Below, one piece after another: positions 27,440 through 36,234 of a DNA stretch of 39,405 bases; the first letter of the stretch is position 1; every line of letters starts with the position of its first letter. The notes beneath the pieces were generated by a model, which did no database searches, was not told the DNA's origin, and saw nothing but the letters and a program-made list of their open reading frames with translations. The stretch spans positions 1 to 39,405 of the forward strand of contig NZ_FODB01000035.1 of assembly GCF_900110265.1 (NCBI RefSeq), written 5' to 3'. The position numbers and the translations under genes were made by a program. Source of the DNA: Vreelandella aquamarina. Lineage in GTDB: Bacteria > Pseudomonadota > Gammaproteobacteria > Pseudomonadales > Halomonadaceae.

Positions 27440-27920
27440 GAGCACCGTCGATCAGTTCGACGCTGAGGCATTAAAAGAGCTGCGCCCTGAACAGCAGCTA
27501 GGTAAAACAGCTCTTGTGCTGGCGGCTGTCTGTGTGGCGGCGTGGTTTAGCAACATCGTCAACGGCTCGCCTTTGTTAGATGCGCTGCCTGGCATGCTGA
27601 TTTTGTATGTCATGGTCATCATCGGCTTAGTGGTCGGGCGGCTATGCCCTTTTTATCTGCCTAGTGTGGCGTGGGTCTCGCTGATTAGTATCATCGCGAC
27701 GCTCCCCATCTTTCCGGGTAACGGCTGGATCATTGGGCAGTTGGCAGAGGTAAATTTCTTGGCGGTGGTCACCCCCGTACTGGCGTATGCCGGACTAGCG
27801 CTGACCCACCGTGAATTCTCGATGTTCAAGCAGACCGGCTGGAAGCTGGTCATTGTGGCCCTTCTCGTCTTCACCGGCACCTTTATTGGGTCGGCGGTGG
27901 TGGCTCACGTGATGCTTTAA
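27426..27920 (+). CDS. Small membrane partner of the DUF3100 protein
   Basis: A 164-residue protein with a charged cytoplasmic N-terminus (about 28 residues) and four hydrophobic segments (VLAAVCVAAWFSNIV, LPGMLILYVMVIIGLVVG, VAWVSLISIIATLPIF and a C-terminal pair around 120-160). I do not recognise the family with certainty. It overlaps the DUF3100 gene by 14 bases and has its own AGGAGG, so the two are probably made in a fixed ratio and assemble together. The next gene begins ten bases after its stop. Confidence 0.75.
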   Translation: MKTHESTVDQFDAEALKELRPEQQLGKTALVLAAVCVAAWFSNIVNGSPLLDALPGMLILYVMVIIGLVVGRLCPFYLPSVAWVSLISIIATLPIFPGNGWIIGQLAEVNFLAVVTPVLAYAGLALTHREFSMFKQTGWKLVIVALLVFTGTFIGSAVVAHVML

Positions 27921-27930
27921 GGAATACAAC

Positions 27931-29088
27931 ATGGCGACGTCAATACCCTTTCCTGATAGTAAAGAACTCACCGCTTGGCGACACGATTTCCACCAGCATC
28001 CGGAAACGGCCTTCGAGGAGCAGCGCACGAGTGCACGTATTGCCGCGCTGCTCGGTGAGTGGGGCTTTGAAGTGACCACTGGAATCGCTGGAACGGGCGT
28101 GGTCGCCGCGTTAGACGGCCAGCAGGGGGAAGGCAAGACCATCGGCCTGCGGGCCGATATCGACGCCCTGGACATCCGTGAAGAGACCGGGCTGGCCTAC
28201 GCCTCGCAGACGCCGGGCAAGATGCACGCCTGCGGACACGATGGCCATACCACGATGTTGCTGGGGGCGGCCTGGGCGCTGAAGCAGCAGCCCGATTTCA
28301 AGGGGCGGGTGGTATTCATCTTCCAACCCGCCGAAGAGAACGAAGGCGGTGGCCGTGCCATGGTGGAGGACGGCCTGTTCGAGCGCTTTCCGATGGACGC
28401 GGTGTATGGGTTGCACAACTGGCCTGGGCTGCCCGTTGGTGTGGCAGCGGTGCACGATACCGACGTCATGGCCGCGTTTGATATTTTCAGCCTGACATTT
28501 ACCGGTAAAGGCTGCCATGCAGCGATGCCGCATCTAGGCATTGATACGGTGCTGGCGAGTTGCCAACTGATCAGCCAACTGCAAGGGCTGGTGAGCCGCG
28601 AAACGCCTCCGGATAAATCGGCGGTGCTGAGCTTCACCAGCATTAATGCGGGCGACACGTTTAATGTGATTCCCGAGCAGGTGGCGCTGCGCGGCACGCT
28701 ACGCTGTTTTGATATGGCGCTGAAAGAGCATTTAGAGGCACGCTTTAAACAGGCGATTGCCAGCTTAGCCGACTTCCATGGCTTAACCGTTGAACTGGAT
28801 TACCAGCGCTGCTACCCCGCCACGATCAATACGCCAGAGCACGCACAGCACTGTGCCACGGTATTGGAAGGTTTGTTAGGCCAAGACAACGTGCTGCGCA
28901 ACCCACCGCCCAGCATGGCTTCTGAGGATTTCTCATTTCTGCTTGCCGAACGGCCCGGCGCTTACATCTGGATGGGGAACGGCGAGGATTCCGCGTCGCT
29001 GCATAACCCCCACTACGACTTTAACGATGCGCTGTTACCGCTAGGGACGCGCTACTGGGTAGAGCTGGTAAGAGCACTGCTCGTCTAG
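27931..29088 (+). CDS. M20-family amidohydrolase (aminoacylase/hippurate hydrolase-like)
   Basis: Cytoplasmic metallo-amidohydrolase of 385 residues in the M20D (IAA-amino acid hydrolase, HipO) group. The metal-binding residues are seen as Cys101 and His103 (MHACGHDGHT), Glu135/Glu136 in PAEENEGG, His162 in GLHNWP, and the terminal LHNPHYDFND His. The dimerisation domain is at 180-295 (FTGKGCHAAMPHLGID). Members split N-acyl amino acids and similar amides. AAGGA lies eight bases before the ATG. The next gene is 94 bases on, across a short CTGGGTA/TACCCAG hairpin at 29133-29156. The substrate here is unknown. Confidence 0.9.
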   Translation: MATSIPFPDSKELTAWRHDFHQHPETAFEEQRTSARIAALLGEWGFEVTTGIAGTGVVAALDGQQGEGKTIGLRADIDALDIREETGLAYASQTPGKMHACGHDGHTTMLLGAAWALKQQPDFKGRVVFIFQPAEENEGGGRAMVEDGLFERFPMDAVYGLHNWPGLPVGVAAVHDTDVMAAFDIFSLTFTGKGCHAAMPHLGIDTVLASCQLISQLQGLVSRETPPDKSAVLSFTSINAGDTFNVIPEQVALRGTLRCFDMALKEHLEARFKQAIASLADFHGLTVELDYQRCYPATINTPEHAQHCATVLEGLLGQDNVLRNPPPSMASEDFSFLLAERPGAYIWMGNGEDSASLHNPHYDFNDALLPLGTRYWVELVRALLV

Positions 29089-29182
29089 ATCGTAATCGTG
29101 ACTTAATGCGTTGATTCGCTCTCTGATGCCCACTGGGTAGGGGAGCGTTTACCCAGAATATGGCATTGAAAGGAGTTTTATC

Positions 29183-30088
29183 ATGTCTTTAGCTGCGAAC
29201 CCTTTATCGATCACCGTGGTTGGGTTGGGCCAGATGGGCGGCAATATGGCGCTCACCCTTCAAGCGGCAGGCTTTGCCGTCACGGGCAGCGATGTGTTTG
29301 AAGTAGCACGGGCACGACTCGAAGGCCTTGGGCTTGCCGTGGTGGCTCCCAATGCCCTGCCCCCAAGCGATGTGTATCTGCTTTCGCTGCCTACCTCCGC
29401 CCATGTGCGTGAGGTGATTGAACACTCCCCAGGCCTACTCACGCTAGCACCGAAAGGCAGCGTGATTGTGGATACCTCTACCAGTGACCCCGCCGTGAGT
29501 CGTGAGTTAGCCGAAAAAGTGGCGGCCGCAGGGCTTCATTGGTTGGATGCCCCGGTAAGTGGAGGCCCTAAAGGCGCGGCCAGTGGCAAGTTGGGAATGC
29601 TGTTAGGCGGCGATGACACCACCATTGAGCGGGTAATGCCGATGCTGGAGGCGATGTCGGCCAAGCGCACCCATGTGGGCGGCCCAGGCAGCGGTCACGT
29701 GGTAAAACTTGCCAATAACTACCTGTGTGCGGCGCACTTAATCACCACCGCTGAAGCTGTGGCGATGGCAGCCAAAGCGGGCGTTGACCCCGCCGCCTGT
29801 TTGGCGGGCATCAATAGCGGCTCCGGGCGCAGCGCCATCAGTGAGGTGAACTTCCCCGAGTGGGTGCTGAGCGAGCGCTTCGATTCAGGCTTTACCACGG
29901 GCTTGATGCGTAAAGATCTGCGCTTGGCCCGGGATGCCGCTGAGCAGTTGGGCATTCTCTTACCGCTGTTACAAGCTGTTGTAGATGCTTGGCACGCCAA
30001 CCCTGAACAGCCCACCGATAGTGACGACTTTAACCATATCACCACGCCGATTTTAGCCCGTGCCAGCCAAGCGGAGGGGAACCAATGA
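29183..30088 (+). CDS. Beta-hydroxyacid dehydrogenase (3-hydroxyisobutyrate dehydrogenase family)
   Basis: A 301-residue NAD(P)-dependent dehydrogenase. The dinucleotide loop GLGQMGG is at 14-20, the substrate segment DAPVSGGPKGAASG at 122-135 and the catalytic Lys175 in GHVVKLANN at 171-179. These are the four signatures of the family (3-hydroxyisobutyrate, tartronate semialdehyde, threonate and sulfolactaldehyde enzymes). The substrate cannot be told from sequence. AAAGGAG precedes the ATG. The stop overlaps the start of the aldehyde dehydrogenase (ATGA), so the two enzymes probably act in sequence on a hydroxyacid and its semialdehyde. Confidence 0.88.
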   Translation: MSLAANPLSITVVGLGQMGGNMALTLQAAGFAVTGSDVFEVARARLEGLGLAVVAPNALPPSDVYLLSLPTSAHVREVIEHSPGLLTLAPKGSVIVDTSTSDPAVSRELAEKVAAAGLHWLDAPVSGGPKGAASGKLGMLLGGDDTTIERVMPMLEAMSAKRTHVGGPGSGHVVKLANNYLCAAHLITTAEAVAMAAKAGVDPAACLAGINSGSGRSAISEVNFPEWVLSERFDSGFTTGLMRKDLRLARDAAEQLGILLPLLQAVVDAWHANPEQPTDSDDFNHITTPILARASQAEGNQ

Positions 30089-31635
30089 ACTCACTCAGCC
30101 AATACGCCTGTCACCACCTTGCCGAGCTGTTAGAAGGTTTTGGTTTGTCCGCTGCTGCGCCTTTGAGTAATTGGATTAATGGTGAGTTAGTCGCAGGTGA
30201 GGGGGAAGCAATTACTCTGATTAATCCCGCCACTGGCGAGGCGCTAGTGAGCTACCGCGATGCGGGCGCTGGATTGATTGAGCGTGCCACTCAAGCGGCA
30301 CAGCGGGGGCAGCGCGAGTGGATGGCGCTCACTGCCAGCGAGCGTGGGCGGCGCATGAATGCTGCCATACGTGGGCTAGAGGGGCATGAAGAAGCGCTGG
30401 CGCAGCTGGAAAGCGTTGTTGCCGGTAAGCCCATTCTTGACTGCCGAGCCGAAGTAGGCAAAGTACGGGAGATGTTTGAATACTATGCGGGCTGGTGTGA
30501 TAAGCAGCACGGCGAAGTGATTCCAGTGCCTACCTCGCATCTTAACTATGTGCGCCACGTACCCTATGGCGTCGTAGGACAAATTACACCCTGGAATGCA
30601 CCGATGTTTACCTGCGCCTGGCAACTGGCCCCGGCCATTGCCGCAGGGAATGGCGTGGTACTGAAGCCTTCTGAGCTGACGCCCTTCACCTCGGTAGTGA
30701 TTGCCAAACAGCTTGAGAGTGGCGGCTTGTCTAAAGGGTTGATCAATATTGTTAACGGGCTGGGCAAAACGACCGGCGCGGCGCTGACTGACCACCCCGC
30801 TATCAGCAAGCTGGTATTTGTCGGTTCGCCCCAAAGTGGCCGTATGATCGCTGAGGCAGGGGCCCGCCGTTTGGTGCCAAGCGTATTAGAACTGGGCGGT
30901 AAATCCGCCAATATTGTGTTTGCCGATGCCAAGTTAGACGAAGCGGTCGCGGGTGCCCAAGCCGCCATTTTTGCCGCTGCGGGCCAAAGCTGTGTGGCAG
31001 GCTCGCGCTTATTAATTGAGCGCTCGGTGTTTGAGCAAGTCACCAGCCGCTTAGCGCGTGCTGCGGAGCAAATTGCGGTGGGGTTACCCAGCGATGAAGC
31101 GACGCGAATGGGACCGCTACAGAATCATCGCCAATTTGAGCAGGTCACTCGTATGATTGAGGCCGCCAAGGCGGCAGGCGCGAGAGTGTTAACGGGTGGC
31201 AAACGTCCTGAAGGCTTGCCTGACGAAGCCCAGGGCTACTTTATCGCGCCTACCGTGCTGGTCGATGTCACGCCGGATATGGAAATCGCCCAACAAGAGG
31301 TCTTCGGGCCGGTACTGGTCGCTATGGCCTTTGACGGGGAGGGCCAAGCCACTCAGCTCGCTAACGAGACCCGTTTTGGCTTGGCGGGTGCGGTATGGAG
31401 CCAGGACGTAGCGCGGGCGCATCGTGTCGCCGGGCAGCTGCGTGCGGGCACGGTATGGATCAATAGCTATAAGGCAATCAGCGTCATGTCGCCGTTTGGT
31501 GGTTTTGGAGATAGCGGTTTTGGCCGCTCCAGTGGCTTGGATGGCCTACGCGAATACACGGTGCCACAAAGCGTATGGGTGGAAACCGCGCCAGAGGCCA
31601 GCGTGGCGTTTGGTTACGGCAGTGGAGTGGGTTGA
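30085..31635 (+). CDS. NAD(P)-dependent aldehyde dehydrogenase
   Basis: A 516-residue aldehyde dehydrogenase of the classical superfamily. It has Asn171 in the oxyanion site (TPWNAP), Glu269 in LELGGKS as general base and the catalytic Cys303 in GQSCVAGS. The cofactor segment KPSELTP is at 194-200. It resembles betaine-aldehyde and hydroxymuconic-semialdehyde enzymes rather than the CoA-acylating MmsA, so it probably yields a free acid. It overlaps the previous gene by four bases and the convergent LysR gene by 22 bases at its 3' end. Confidence 0.9.
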   Translation: MNSLSQYACHHLAELLEGFGLSAAAPLSNWINGELVAGEGEAITLINPATGEALVSYRDAGAGLIERATQAAQRGQREWMALTASERGRRMNAAIRGLEGHEEALAQLESVVAGKPILDCRAEVGKVREMFEYYAGWCDKQHGEVIPVPTSHLNYVRHVPYGVVGQITPWNAPMFTCAWQLAPAIAAGNGVVLKPSELTPFTSVVIAKQLESGGLSKGLINIVNGLGKTTGAALTDHPAISKLVFVGSPQSGRMIAEAGARRLVPSVLELGGKSANIVFADAKLDEAVAGAQAAIFAAAGQSCVAGSRLLIERSVFEQVTSRLARAAEQIAVGLPSDEATRMGPLQNHRQFEQVTRMIEAAKAAGARVLTGGKRPEGLPDEAQGYFIAPTVLVDVTPDMEIAQQEVFGPVLVAMAFDGEGQATQLANETRFGLAGAVWSQDVARAHRVAGQLRAGTVWINSYKAISVMSPFGGFGDSGFGRSSGLDGLREYTVPQSVWVETAPEASVAFGYGSGVG

Positions 31636-32552
31636 TGTAACGCCGGGTCGCGGAAGGCCTGCATCCAGCGCTGTAGATGGCGCAGCAGCAGGATGCTGGC
31701 CTTAGGCTGTTGGCGTCCTACCCGTGTGACCATGTGGGCCTGTGAGCGTTGAAACAGAGGATGATCGACCGGCCGTGCCACCAGCGTTCCTACTTCTAAA
31801 TCGTGCGCAACGGCAAAAGCAGGCAGCAGGGTAATGCCCATGCCGCTGCGTACATATTGCGCCAGAATCACCATGGAGTTGGTATTCATGGCCATACGCG
31901 GCGCGATTCGAGACTGCTGGAAGGCTTGGTCGACCATTTGACGCACGCCATGGGTTGTGTCCCACATGGCCATGGGCTGGTCGCTAAGTTGGGTCAGCGT
32001 GAGCGGCGACGTTTGGCAGGTTAATGGATGATTGGGCGGTAAAATTGCCATCAACGGTTGAGGGCTGGAGGACCAGAAACGGAGTTGGGGATGCGTCCGT
32101 TCATGGAACATCAACCCGATGTGGCTATGATCACCCACAATCGCGTCAATGATGCCCGAGGTGCCCGCCGTATGGATATCGAGCTGGATGCCCGCATAGC
32201 GTTGGGTAAATTCATGCAGAGGGGAGGCCACTAAGTCACTGACAAACCCTTCACCGACGGTGAGCGATATCTTGCCAGTTTCCATGCGCTGATAGGATTC
32301 AAGCGAGGCAATAAAGCCTTCATCAAGGGCACCGCGACGCTCGCAATATTCAAGTAGCATTTCACCTACGGGAGTAGGTGAAATGCCATCGCGTTGGCGC
32401 TCCATGAGCGTCGCCCCTAAGGCTTCTTCCAGCAGCGCAATTTGCCTGCTGACCGCCGAGGGAGCGATATCTAAGCGCGCCGCCGCGCGGCGCACAGAGC
32501 CAGATTCAAGGGTAACGCGGAAGTACACTAAGCGTTGATGAGGTATGTCCAT
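31614..32552 (-). CDS. LysR-family transcriptional regulator
   Basis: A 312-residue regulator with the N-terminal winged helix (RLVYFRVTLESGSVRRAAAR, then LDIAPSAVSRQIALLEEALG) and a type 2 periplasmic-binding effector domain from about residue 95. Its 3' end overlaps the aldehyde dehydrogenase gene on the other strand, which makes it the likely regulator of the catabolic cluster, although it is not placed at the promoter as LysR genes usually are. The ATG lies 14 bases after an AGAGG, so the start is less sure than in its neighbours. Confidence 0.88.
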   Translation of the reverse strand: MDIPHQRLVYFRVTLESGSVRRAAARLDIAPSAVSRQIALLEEALGATLMERQRDGISPTPVGEMLLEYCERRGALDEGFIASLESYQRMETGKISLTVGEGFVSDLVASPLHEFTQRYAGIQLDIHTAGTSGIIDAIVGDHSHIGLMFHERTHPQLRFWSSSPQPLMAILPPNHPLTCQTSPLTLTQLSDQPMAMWDTTHGVRQMVDQAFQQSRIAPRMAMNTNSMVILAQYVRSGMGITLLPAFAVAHDLEVGTLVARPVDHPLFQRSQAHMVTRVGRQQPKASILLLRHLQRWMQAFRDPALHQPTPLP

Positions 32553-32615
32553 CGATAGCTGTTATACCTCTGCGGGATTGGCTCTTCGCCGGTCATGCCA
32601 TGCCACAAAGTTTTG

Positions 32616-32972
32616 CTACAAATACTTCAGCAGCTTTTGCAGCTTGTTCATATCGGAGGAGTCGCCGACGAGGCGGACGTCTCCTGCCACCATGCCGTCC
32701 AGAAACGCCTGCTGGGTAGGCTTCTTGAGAATGCGCAGCGCCGCGTCTTGGTCGCGAAAGCGCAGCTCAAGGTCTAGATCGACGGGCAACCCCTTGCCGG
32801 TGGAGATGCCGTTAGGCGCCATCCGGTAGTAGCGGGCGGTGCTTAAGTCTTCCGTAGCGACACCCCAGTCGAGGCCGCGCATGCGTTCAAGCTGCTCACG
32901 AAAGCGCGGCTTGCGGCGCAGGGCTCGCTTGAGCATAAAGCCCAGTAGCCACAGCGTCAGCGAAAGCTTCAT
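32616..32972 (-). CDS. SCP2-like sterol-carrier domain protein
   Basis: A 118-residue protein with a basic helical N-terminus (LLGFMLKRALRRKPRFREQL) and an SCP2-like alpha/beta domain (VDLDLELRFRDQDAALRILK, then FLDGMVAGDVRLVGD). SCP2 domains bind lipids; in bacteria this small form has no proven role. The ATG shares one base with the stop of the HU gene (TAATG), so they are translated together. A similar gene follows HU in Pseudomonas as I recall. Confidence 0.7.
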   Translation of the reverse strand: MKLSLTLWLLGFMLKRALRRKPRFREQLERMRGLDWGVATEDLSTARYYRMAPNGISTGKGLPVDLDLELRFRDQDAALRILKKPTQQAFLDGMVAGDVRLVGDSSDMNKLQKLLKYL

Positions 32973-33244
32973 TAGGAAACGGCGTCCTTGAGCGCTTTGC
33001 CTGGCTTAAACGCGACGTTTTTGCTGGCCGGGATCTGCAGTGGAGCGCCGGTTTGCGGGTTTTTACCGGTACGGGCAGCGCGCTCGCGAACGGTAAACGT
33101 ACCAAAACCGATCAGCGCTACATCTTCACCTTTGGCAACGCTGTTGGTGATTTCGTCCAGGATGACATTGAGGACTTGGCCAGCTTTGTCTTTGGAAAGG
33201 TCAGCACTTTCAGCGATGGCTGCAGCGAGTTCAGGTTTGCGCAT
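32972..33244 (-). CDS. hupA: DNA-binding protein HU
   Basis: A 90-residue nucleoid protein that bends and compacts DNA as a dimer. It begins MRKPELAAAIAESADLSKDK and carries the DNA-arm signature GFGTFTVRERAARTGKNPQT with the conserved Pro in the tip (GAPLQIPAS), then FKPGKALKD. An upstream in-frame ATG at 33277 is rejected because AAGGGAGA fits the start at 33244 and the shorter form has the family length. It forms a short operon with the SCP2-like gene. An AACAT/ATGTT inverted repeat lies upstream near 33268-33279. Confidence 0.94.
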   Translation of the reverse strand: MRKPELAAAIAESADLSKDKAGQVLNVILDEITNSVAKGEDVALIGFGTFTVRERAARTGKNPQTGAPLQIPASKNVAFKPGKALKDAVS

Positions 33245-33339
33245 AAAGGAATCTCCCTTGTGGAAAACAAACATCAATGTTGTTGGTAGCCTACCCAGCA
33301 GGCAGCGCTTCTTTAGCCTAGTCGTGAATGCGGCGAAAA

Positions 33340-34581
33340 TCAGCCTAGCAGGCCTGGGGCAGCTCTGGAAAGCTCCACTTTCCTTCTCACGCAGCCGCCT
33401 GTCAACGCAAAACCAATCAAATGTCCGTCTTTATTTTCCGCTAACGCGGTGAAATCATTGCCGTCGCCCTCAATCCGCCAGCGCTCTGGGGGCTGAGTGG
33501 GTGGGTAGGCCACCACGGGTAGCAGTGGGGTTTTCACCACGACTGGCCAAGCGCCGAAGCTAACAGACGTTGGGGTGCCGCCAAGGGTAGCTGCCAGGGC
33601 TTTGACGCTTGCTTGCAGCGGCTGCACATACATGGCGTTCACCCCATCAATACACGCGGCATCGCCCAACGCATAAATATGCGGCTGGTTGGTGCGTAGC
33701 TGCCGGTCAACCTGAATGCCGCTGGGGCTAACACTCAGCCCTGCCGCTTCAGCAAGCTGCGTGCGAGGTGCCAAACCGGTCGCGAATAGGATGATATCTA
33801 CCGTATGGCGCTCGCCATTGTCGAGTTGCAGCGTCAAAGCGTTGTCTGCATCTTGGGATAATGTCTCTAAGGTGCGTCCAAGCGCTAAACGAATACCAGC
33901 CTCTTGAAACGTATCGGCCAGTGCGCTACCCAGCCGCTCAGGGAGTAGGCGCGGCAAAGGGGCGCTCTCTGGTGCAATCACAGTGACTTGGTGTCCACCT
34001 GCGTGTAGGTCGTTGGCGAATTCACAGCCGACTAATCCGGCGCCAATAATCGCGACGCGAGTAGGCTGGTTGAGTGCTCCGTGTAGGCGGCGGTAGTCAT
34101 CCAAGTCGTTGACGGTAAAACAGCGCTCGGCCAGCTCGCTCGGTATGCGAAACGGCGTGTGAGGGGCCGCGCCGGTGGCGAGCACTAGCTCATCGTAGCC
34201 AAGCGTTGCTCCGCTGCTGAGTTGCAGCACGTGGTTATCCACATCCAGTTGCGTGACGTGGGTGTGGGTAACGATCTGTGCGTTTAATTCATCGGCGAGC
34301 GCTTCAGCGCTGCGCTGGGCGAGCTTGTCAGGGCTCAAGCGCTTGGCGAAGCCTGTCGACAGCAGCGGTTTGCTGTAATCATCACCGCTGTCAGCGCTGA
34401 CCAGCGTGATTGTGCGCGTATCCCCTTGGCGTCGCAGCGCGCGAGCGAGGCCAACGCCTGCCATGCCGGTGCCCACAATCACCAGCGCGGCGTGGTGGTG
34501 AGGTGTTCTGGAAGATGTCGTGTGTGAGTCGGGCATACCGTCACCAAACGTCGGTGGAACAAAAGCCTGTAAAGCCACCAT
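33340..34581 (-). CDS. Rubredoxin reductase-like FAD oxidoreductase
   Basis: A pyridine-nucleotide-disulfide-type flavoprotein of 413 residues. The FAD loop GTGMAGVGLA is at 37-46, the NAD loop GAGLVGCEFA at about 178-187 and the second FAD segment HIYALGDAAC near 303-312. The match is to rubredoxin-NAD(+) reductase, which passes electrons from NADH to rubredoxin. In Pseudomonas it sits beside the rubredoxin genes; none are present here. The first 30 residues are poorly ordered. An internal ATG at 34536 is also possible and neither start has a strong ribosome site. It diverges from ubiC over 42 bases. Confidence 0.85.
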   Translation of the reverse strand: MVALQAFVPPTFGDGMPDSHTTSSRTPHHHAALVIVGTGMAGVGLARALRRQGDTRTITLVSADSGDDYSKPLLSTGFAKRLSPDKLAQRSAEALADELNAQIVTHTHVTQLDVDNHVLQLSSGATLGYDELVLATGAAPHTPFRIPSELAERCFTVNDLDDYRRLHGALNQPTRVAIIGAGLVGCEFANDLHAGGHQVTVIAPESAPLPRLLPERLGSALADTFQEAGIRLALGRTLETLSQDADNALTLQLDNGERHTVDIILFATGLAPRTQLAEAAGLSVSPSGIQVDRQLRTNQPHIYALGDAACIDGVNAMYVQPLQASVKALAATLGGTPTSVSFGAWPVVVKTPLLPVVAYPPTQPPERWRIEGDGNDFTALAENKDGHLIGFALTGGCVRRKVELSRAAPGLLG

Positions 34582-34623
34582 GTTACACTAGCCCGCTCTG
34601 AATTGACCGCCTTGGAGGCTTAG

Positions 34624-35196
34624 GTGACCGCCCCTGTGTTATCCACACCTGCGTTTTCGCTCTTCCCTCAGTGGCTGCCCGTGGCAGCCGCTCAGCCAGC
34701 CATGAGTGCGCCTTGGTGGCAGTGGGTAGCGTCCACGGATTCCTTAACCGCGCGCCTCATAGCAGCAGGCGAGCCGGGAGCGTTTCGGGTGCGCTTGCTG
34801 CGCCAAACCATTGGCCTTCCCCAGCGCGATGAAGCCTTGGCCCTAGGCATCGCGCCACGCCGCTACGCGTGGCTGCGCGAGGTGGCGCTGTGTGTTGATG
34901 AAACGCCGTGGGTGGTAGCGCGTTCGGTGGCCCCGCTTCACCAGCTACAGGGAAAAGGGTTAGGGAAGTTGGGCGAACGCTCGTTAGGCAGTTGGCTATT
35001 TCAGCAGCCCGATTTGGTTCGTGGGCCGCTGGAAGCCACGGCGACGCCGCCACGTTTTACCCACCAGCAGCCGGGGCTATCGGCCAATAGCTTATGGGGG
35101 CGGCGCTCTGTCTTTGAACATGGTGGGCTTTCGTTACTGGTTCAGGAGTATTTTTTATCTACCATGGCGGATGCGCTGGGCCTTCCGTCGCGCTAG
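34624..35196 (+). CDS. ubiC: Chorismate lyase
   Basis: Splits chorismate to 4-hydroxybenzoate and pyruvate, the first step of ubiquinone synthesis. The 190 residues are of the usual size, with the active-site strand RLLRQTIGLPQRDEALALG (residues 58-76), RYAWLREVALCVDETPWVVARSV (about 79-101), and the ending LWGRRSVFEHGGLSLLVQEYFL that holds the conserved Arg and Glu. The GTG start has GGAGG five bases before it. ubiA follows 32 bases downstream, so the first two steps of the pathway are encoded together. Confidence 0.92.
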   Translation: MTAPVLSTPAFSLFPQWLPVAAAQPAMSAPWWQWVASTDSLTARLIAAGEPGAFRVRLLRQTIGLPQRDEALALGIAPRRYAWLREVALCVDETPWVVARSVAPLHQLQGKGLGKLGERSLGSWLFQQPDLVRGPLEATATPPRFTHQQPGLSANSLWGRRSVFEHGGLSLLVQEYFLSTMADALGLPSR

Positions 35197-35228
35197 GCTA
35201 ACGCAGCAGCTTTTTTGACGAGGTAAGC

Positions 35229-36125
35229 ATGAGCATGGACCGTTCTCTGTTGCGCCCGACCGGGTGGGCCCGTTTGGCAGATTTCTTACAGTTAATGCGC
35301 TTGGACCGACCCATAGGCACTTGGCTGCTGATGTGGCCAACGCTGTGGGCGCTGTGGGTCGCGTCAGAGGGCGTGCCAGGCCGCGATGTACTGCTGATTT
35401 TTATTGCCGGGGTATATGTGATGCGCGCCGCAGGCTGCGTGGTGAACGACTACGCCGACCGCCACTTCGATGGCCATGTAAAGCGTACCAAGCAGCGGCC
35501 ACTGGCCACCGGTCGGATCAGCGAAACCGAAGCGCAGCTGCTATTTGTGGCGCTGGTGGCCGCCGCCTTTATTTTAGTGCTGCTGACCAACTGGTTTACC
35601 GTGCTGCTCTCGCTTGGGGGTGTGCTGCTGGCATTTATTTATCCGTTTATGAAACGCTACACACACTTTCCCCAGGTGGTGCTCGGGGCGGCTTTCTCCT
35701 GGGCGATCCCAATGGCGTTTGGCGCGGTACTGGGGCATGTGCCGCTGGAAGGCTGGCTGCTATTTAGCGCTAACCTGCTGTGGACGGTGGCTTACGATAC
35801 CCAATACGCCATGGTGGATCGTGACGATGATCTGAAAATCGGCATTAAATCCACCGCGGTGCTGTTTGGCAGCGCCGACCGTTTCATCATTGGCCTGCTG
35901 CAGCTTGCTACGCTGGCGTTGCTTACCTGGGTGGGGTTGCGGGTTGGGTTAGGCGGTTTTTTCTGGCTGGGCTTGGTAGGCATGGCAGCGACGTTTGCTC
36001 ATCAGCAGCGGTTAATTTTTCACTGTGACCGCGACCGCTGCTTCCAGGCGTTTCTGAATAACCACTGGTCAGGGCTCTTGGTATTTGCCGGAATTGTTCT
36101 GAGCTGGTGGCCTGCAGCTGGCTAA
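35229..36125 (+). CDS. ubiA: 4-hydroxybenzoate octaprenyltransferase
   Basis: Integral-membrane prenyltransferase that attaches the isoprenoid chain to 4-hydroxybenzoate. The first Asp-rich motif NDYADRHFD (73-81) and the second, [12 protein letters not shown] (about 195-206), bind the Mg-diphosphate. Eight to nine hydrophobic segments cover the 298 residues. GAGG lies before the ATG. An alternative ATG two codons later (35235) is possible. It is the second gene of the ubiCA operon and ends about 110 bases before phoB. Confidence 0.95.
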   Translation: MSMDRSLLRPTGWARLADFLQLMRLDRPIGTWLLMWPTLWALWVASEGVPGRDVLLIFIAGVYVMRAAGCVVNDYADRHFDGHVKRTKQRPLATGRISETEAQLLFVALVAAAFILVLLTNWFTVLLSLGGVLLAFIYPFMKRYTHFPQVVLGAAFSWAIPMAFGAVLGHVPLEGWLLFSANLLWTVAYDTQYAMVDRDDDLKIGIKSTAVLFGSADRFIIGLLQLATLALLTWVGLRVGLGGFFWLGLVGMAATFAHQQRLIFHCDRDRCFQAFLNNHWSGLLVFAGIVLSWWPAAG

Positions 36126-36134
36126 TTATGCTGG

Positions 36135-36185
36135 GTGTCATAGAATTGTCATTAAGTCATGGTGTCATCGTCACAGACATGTCAT
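36135..36185 (+). promoter_or_regulatory. Two Pho boxes in 11-bp register before phoB
   Basis: GTGTCAT (36135-36141) and TTGTCAT (36146-36152) are 7-bp direct repeats with a four-base spacer, the exact form of a PhoB box (consensus CTGTCAT-N4-CTGTCAT). In the same 11-base register, TCGTCAC (36168-36174) and ATGTCAT (36179-36185) form a second one, with a degenerate repeat between them (36157). Additional TCAT words off register occur at 36157-36168. The second box ends 49 bases before the phoB start, so PhoB self-activation of phoBR under phosphate limitation is likely. Confidence 0.7.
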
Positions 36186-36234
36186 TGAACTGTTTTGTAT
36201 AAACGAGTTTTCATAGAACACCGTGAGGCCCTGG

